Below, one piece after another: positions 61,839-64,000 of a stretch of DNA of 64,000 nt (the stretch's first letter is position 1; each line of letters opens with the position of its first letter). Position numbers and translations under genes: made by a program. This stretch comes from Gordionus sp. m RMFG-2023. Its lineage: Eukaryota; Nematomorpha; Gordioida; Chordodea; Parachordodidae. The notes below the pieces were generated by a model that ran no database searches, was not told the DNA's origin, and worked only from the letters and a program-made list of their open reading frames with translations. The stretch covers positions 23,785,366 to 23,849,365 of the forward strand of contig NC_088777.1 in NCBI RefSeq assembly GCF_954871325.1, given 5' to 3'.

Positions 61839-62399
61839 ATTTTTTTATATATTCATGTGGAAATATTTAATATTTTTTAAAACAAAAATGTCTTAACTTT
61901 ATCCCTTTTTATTCATTATATGCCTTAATTTAATACTATTTACTTTTTTTTAAATTCTCTTTTTAAATCCCTTATTTTGGCCTTTTAATTAATTATATGG
62001 TGCCAGCCGCAAAAAAAGGAAGAAAAAGTAATTATATTATTTAATTTTTTTTTATGGGGATTCGAAATATTTTTTTAATATTTTTAAAAAAAGATTCCGA
62101 ATAAAACGTGAGGATTCTTGGAAACATGATTTCATATCCCAATACGACAAATGTATCTTATTTATTGCCGTTTGGCTGACACCAGCAGAAAATTTCATTT
62201 CAATTTATTTTAAGTTTTTATATTTTTTTTTTTGATATATACTTTATTAATAAAAATATTTAATACATTGAACGTTAAAAGTAAAACATATATACGTAAT
62301 TTAAAAAAATATATATATTAAAAATGTCATGTAAACTATAAAATCTATATAAAAAACTGTATAATAAAAAAAAATAAATAATTAGAATAGTGAATTGTA

Positions 62400-63597
62400 T
62401 GTTGGGTGGGAGGAGGTCAAGAAAGAGAGCCATGGATGGCAATGCAGTTAGATCTGCATATATCAATAGATATGCGCTGTCTGAGATAGAAGCCTTCCTG
62501 AGGATCACCAGTGATGGCGCGGATTTTTTTACCGAGGGTTTTGAAGAAGGTTAGGGCATGATTGCCAAAAGACCCGGTTGATACGATTGGTGTGAGATTG
62601 CAATTTGTTAGGGAAGTTTATTTATTAATTTTCGAGTTTTCAGCTCGCATGAATAAGTTCTTATTAAAGGAGGGAGCAAATCGGTCGATGCAGGTATAGT
62701 CCCATGCTAATGGAATTCCATTACTCCATGGTATTAATGTCAGCCCATCTGGACGTATATTATTCTCGGTTGAGAGGCCACAGGGTTCGAGGGTTGCTGG
62801 AATTTGAGCTGAGCGTAGAGCACGGAGAATGGTGCCGTTAACTGCACTGTGTCGAGAATGTCTCGACAATGAAGAGGATGGTGTCCAAAACAATCAACGG
62901 GTTGGGAACATAATGTACATGTGGACTTGGCCAGTATATTACAACCAAGACGGAGACCTATTGCTATGCGTAATTCTTCGTTTGTTAAGAGAAGTCCTAA
63001 GTTTGAGCTGGGCAAAGCTTCTAACCATTCATAGCCCGATAAGGAAGGCAAAAGTTGTGGAACTTGCAGTTGTGGGAGAGAGAGATGATCAACTGTTAAG
63101 GATTCATCAACTGTAATGGGAGATAATAAATGTGAAAGGATTGATGGGGATCCCTTAGAAGCAGCACTCGATATTAAATATTCAACGGAGTGGCGTATTA
63201 AGGGAAGATCCCAGTCATGTTGCTTTCGTGATGTGGGGATTGGAGCGGAGAAGGAATTCTCTTTCCAGATTGCTAGGGCATGGAGAAAGTGGGGGTCTGT
63301 GCGATTATTGTTAAGTGATAGCATAATTAAGCGGGAGCTTGATTCTGAGGCTAAAAAAGCAGCAAGGCTGTGTGACACGGGTGATCTTAAGCCAAGACCC
63401 CCAAATTTCGAGGGTAAGGAGGCCTGCATCCAAGAATTAGGGCTGAATTTTATATTAAGGATGCCTTCTAAAGAGTCTTTGATTGTTGATTCAATTTGGG
63501 TGAGAATTTCCGGGTATAAGAAAAGTGGGGCAGAGCGGAAGGCGTGTTGGATTTTTGGGATAAAGAAAAAGTTTTTGAGAAGGAAGAAAGCTTGATG
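62400..63597 (-). pseudogene. 3' part of a LINE with restriction-like endonuclease
   Basis: Minus strand from 63597: FLLKNFFFIPKIQHAFR and PSKFGGLGLRSP (end of reverse transcriptase/thumb). Next come the zinc knuckle CTLCSQPVDCFGHHPLHC, then in another frame (62893-62618) RHSAVNGTILRA, IRPDGLTLIPW and WDYTCIDRF, the R/H, PD and D..V parts of a PD-(D/E)XK nuclease. The tail FFKTLGKKIRAITGDPQE and QRISIDICRSN continues to about 62410. One frame change near 62860 and one stop near 62610. The 5' part (RT core) is missing, as for a 5'-truncated insertion. R2/NeSL/Hero-type LINEs use such a nuclease; the exact clade is unsure. Confidence 0.8.
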
Positions 63598-63599
63598 GG

Positions 63600-64000
63600 A
63601 GGGAAGGAATATTCCTAATAAAATTTCTATTGGTTAAATTTTTTTATAATATTATGTATACGAATTGTATTCATTTCTAGACGAAATTTTGCTTTCATTT
63701 TTTAAATGATGAAACTTACTCTATAATTTTCTAATTCTAAATCATTTCAGAATTTTTTTTTCTTCTATTTAGAAAATTGTGTGAAAAAATGGTAAAGTCT
63801 ATGAATAAACAATATTATAGATAGACAGATTTCTTTTATAATAAAATTTCACATAAAAAATATTTGATATAAATTCTATTAAAAAATTGAAAAACGGGTC
63901 ACGTCCCAAAGACGTTATATTTCGTTTGGGATCCATCTATTGTGTTTCCAAGTTTAAAAGCTCTCTTAGTATTAGTTTTTCTATGGCTTACCCTTGGCGT
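63600..64000. other. A+T-rich stretch, nothing recognised
   Basis: A minor G+C patch near 63895-63945 (GGGTCACGTCCCAAAGACG) may be a repeat edge. No open frame of interest reaches the window end. Confidence 0.4.

Larger units (their letters stand above)
58925..61845 (-). mobile_element. RTE-like non-LTR retrotransposon (LINE), near full length but broken
   Basis: Runs on the minus strand from a tRNA-like head (61838-61760), through a start region (61618-61436), apurinic endonuclease, linker, reverse transcriptase and a C-terminal domain ending at 58957. It finishes in a short 3' tail of TATATATA/poly-A-type sequence at about 58925. The protein type is that of craniofacial-development-protein-2-like LINEs (RTE/BovB relatives). 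At least four frame changes separate the blocks, and the YADD region is degraded. Relatively high G+C compared with its surroundings. Confidence 0.85.
56696..62152. mobile_element. TIR element with TGTCGTATTGGGATATG ends, containing a hAT and a LINE
   Basis: The left end TGTCGTATTGGGATATGGAA at 56696 is matched by the complement ending at about 62146 (TTCATATCCCAATACGACA). Both are followed inwards by AATCATG and CGGAATCTTTTTTTAAAAA. A stretch near 58592-58665 (GGCAAAAAAAGGAAGAAAAA, then AAAAAGATTCCGAATCCCC) is repeated directly at 62008-62095, bracketing the LINE. Removing the hAT and LINE leaves about 1.5 kb. No transposase recognised; superfamily unknown. Confidence 0.65.

Noticed and set aside
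62829-63595. Plus-strand frames of 95 and 159 codons
   Set aside because: They are antisense to the restriction-endonuclease LINE, whose motifs on the minus strand are clear.

Overview
This is a very A+T-rich animal-like nuclear genome window. It carries exons of one large host gene separated by tiny introns, and almost everything else is transposon debris. The transposon set is hAT, pogo/Tigger, FLYWCH-type MULE, RTE-like and restriction-endonuclease LINEs, and gypsy LTR. Together with an SMG1-type PIKK it points to a metazoan. The extreme A+T content and 39-47 nt introns would suit a reduced or parasitic lineage, myxozoan-like for example, but that is a guess.

Host gene: all convincing host exons are on the + strand. 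From base 1 to 25474 I can build a chain of 23 exons whose splice phases all agree (1251 codons plus a stop). The first four exons are the C-terminal half of a PI3K-like kinase domain, closest to SMG1: catalytic loop GDRHLGN, then IDFNICFERGK and VPFRLT. The later exons are divergent and probably helical, and would match the long insertion between kinase and FATC in SMG1. Seventeen of the 22 introns are 39-47 nt and one is 141 nt. Four are 1.1-10.9 kb, and these are where most repeats sit. Further + strand exons at 32.1-32.6 kb and a FATC-like pair at 44.6-45.0 kb suggest the gene may run to about 45.0 kb.

Layout of repeats. 1-10 kb: nested hAT MITEs. 13-20.5 kb: Lys-coding minisatellites, a hAT relic, a 750-bp palindrome, a C-rich satellite and a fold-back pogo element carrying a hAT insert. 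26-30.9 kb: the same satellite, opened by a gypsy fossil and a hAT. 33-34.7 kb: a 1-kb palindromic transposon and hAT MITEs. 36.2-43.9 kb: a 7.7-kb long-inverted-repeat element built of tandem TGACAATTGTCA units, itself inside a hAT transposase and hosting a MULE relic and MITEs. 45.4-49.0 kb: a TIR element with a hAT inside. 49.6-52.1 kb: a hAT with a solo LTR. 52.9-54.7 kb: another hAT. 56.7-62.2 kb: a TIR element holding a hAT and an RTE-like LINE that starts with a tRNA-like sequence. 62.4-63.6 kb: the 3' part of a restriction-endonuclease LINE.

Coordinates come from reading by eye. Splice sites are inferred from GT/AG, phase and open frame, without transcript data. No complete, intact transposase gene was found.
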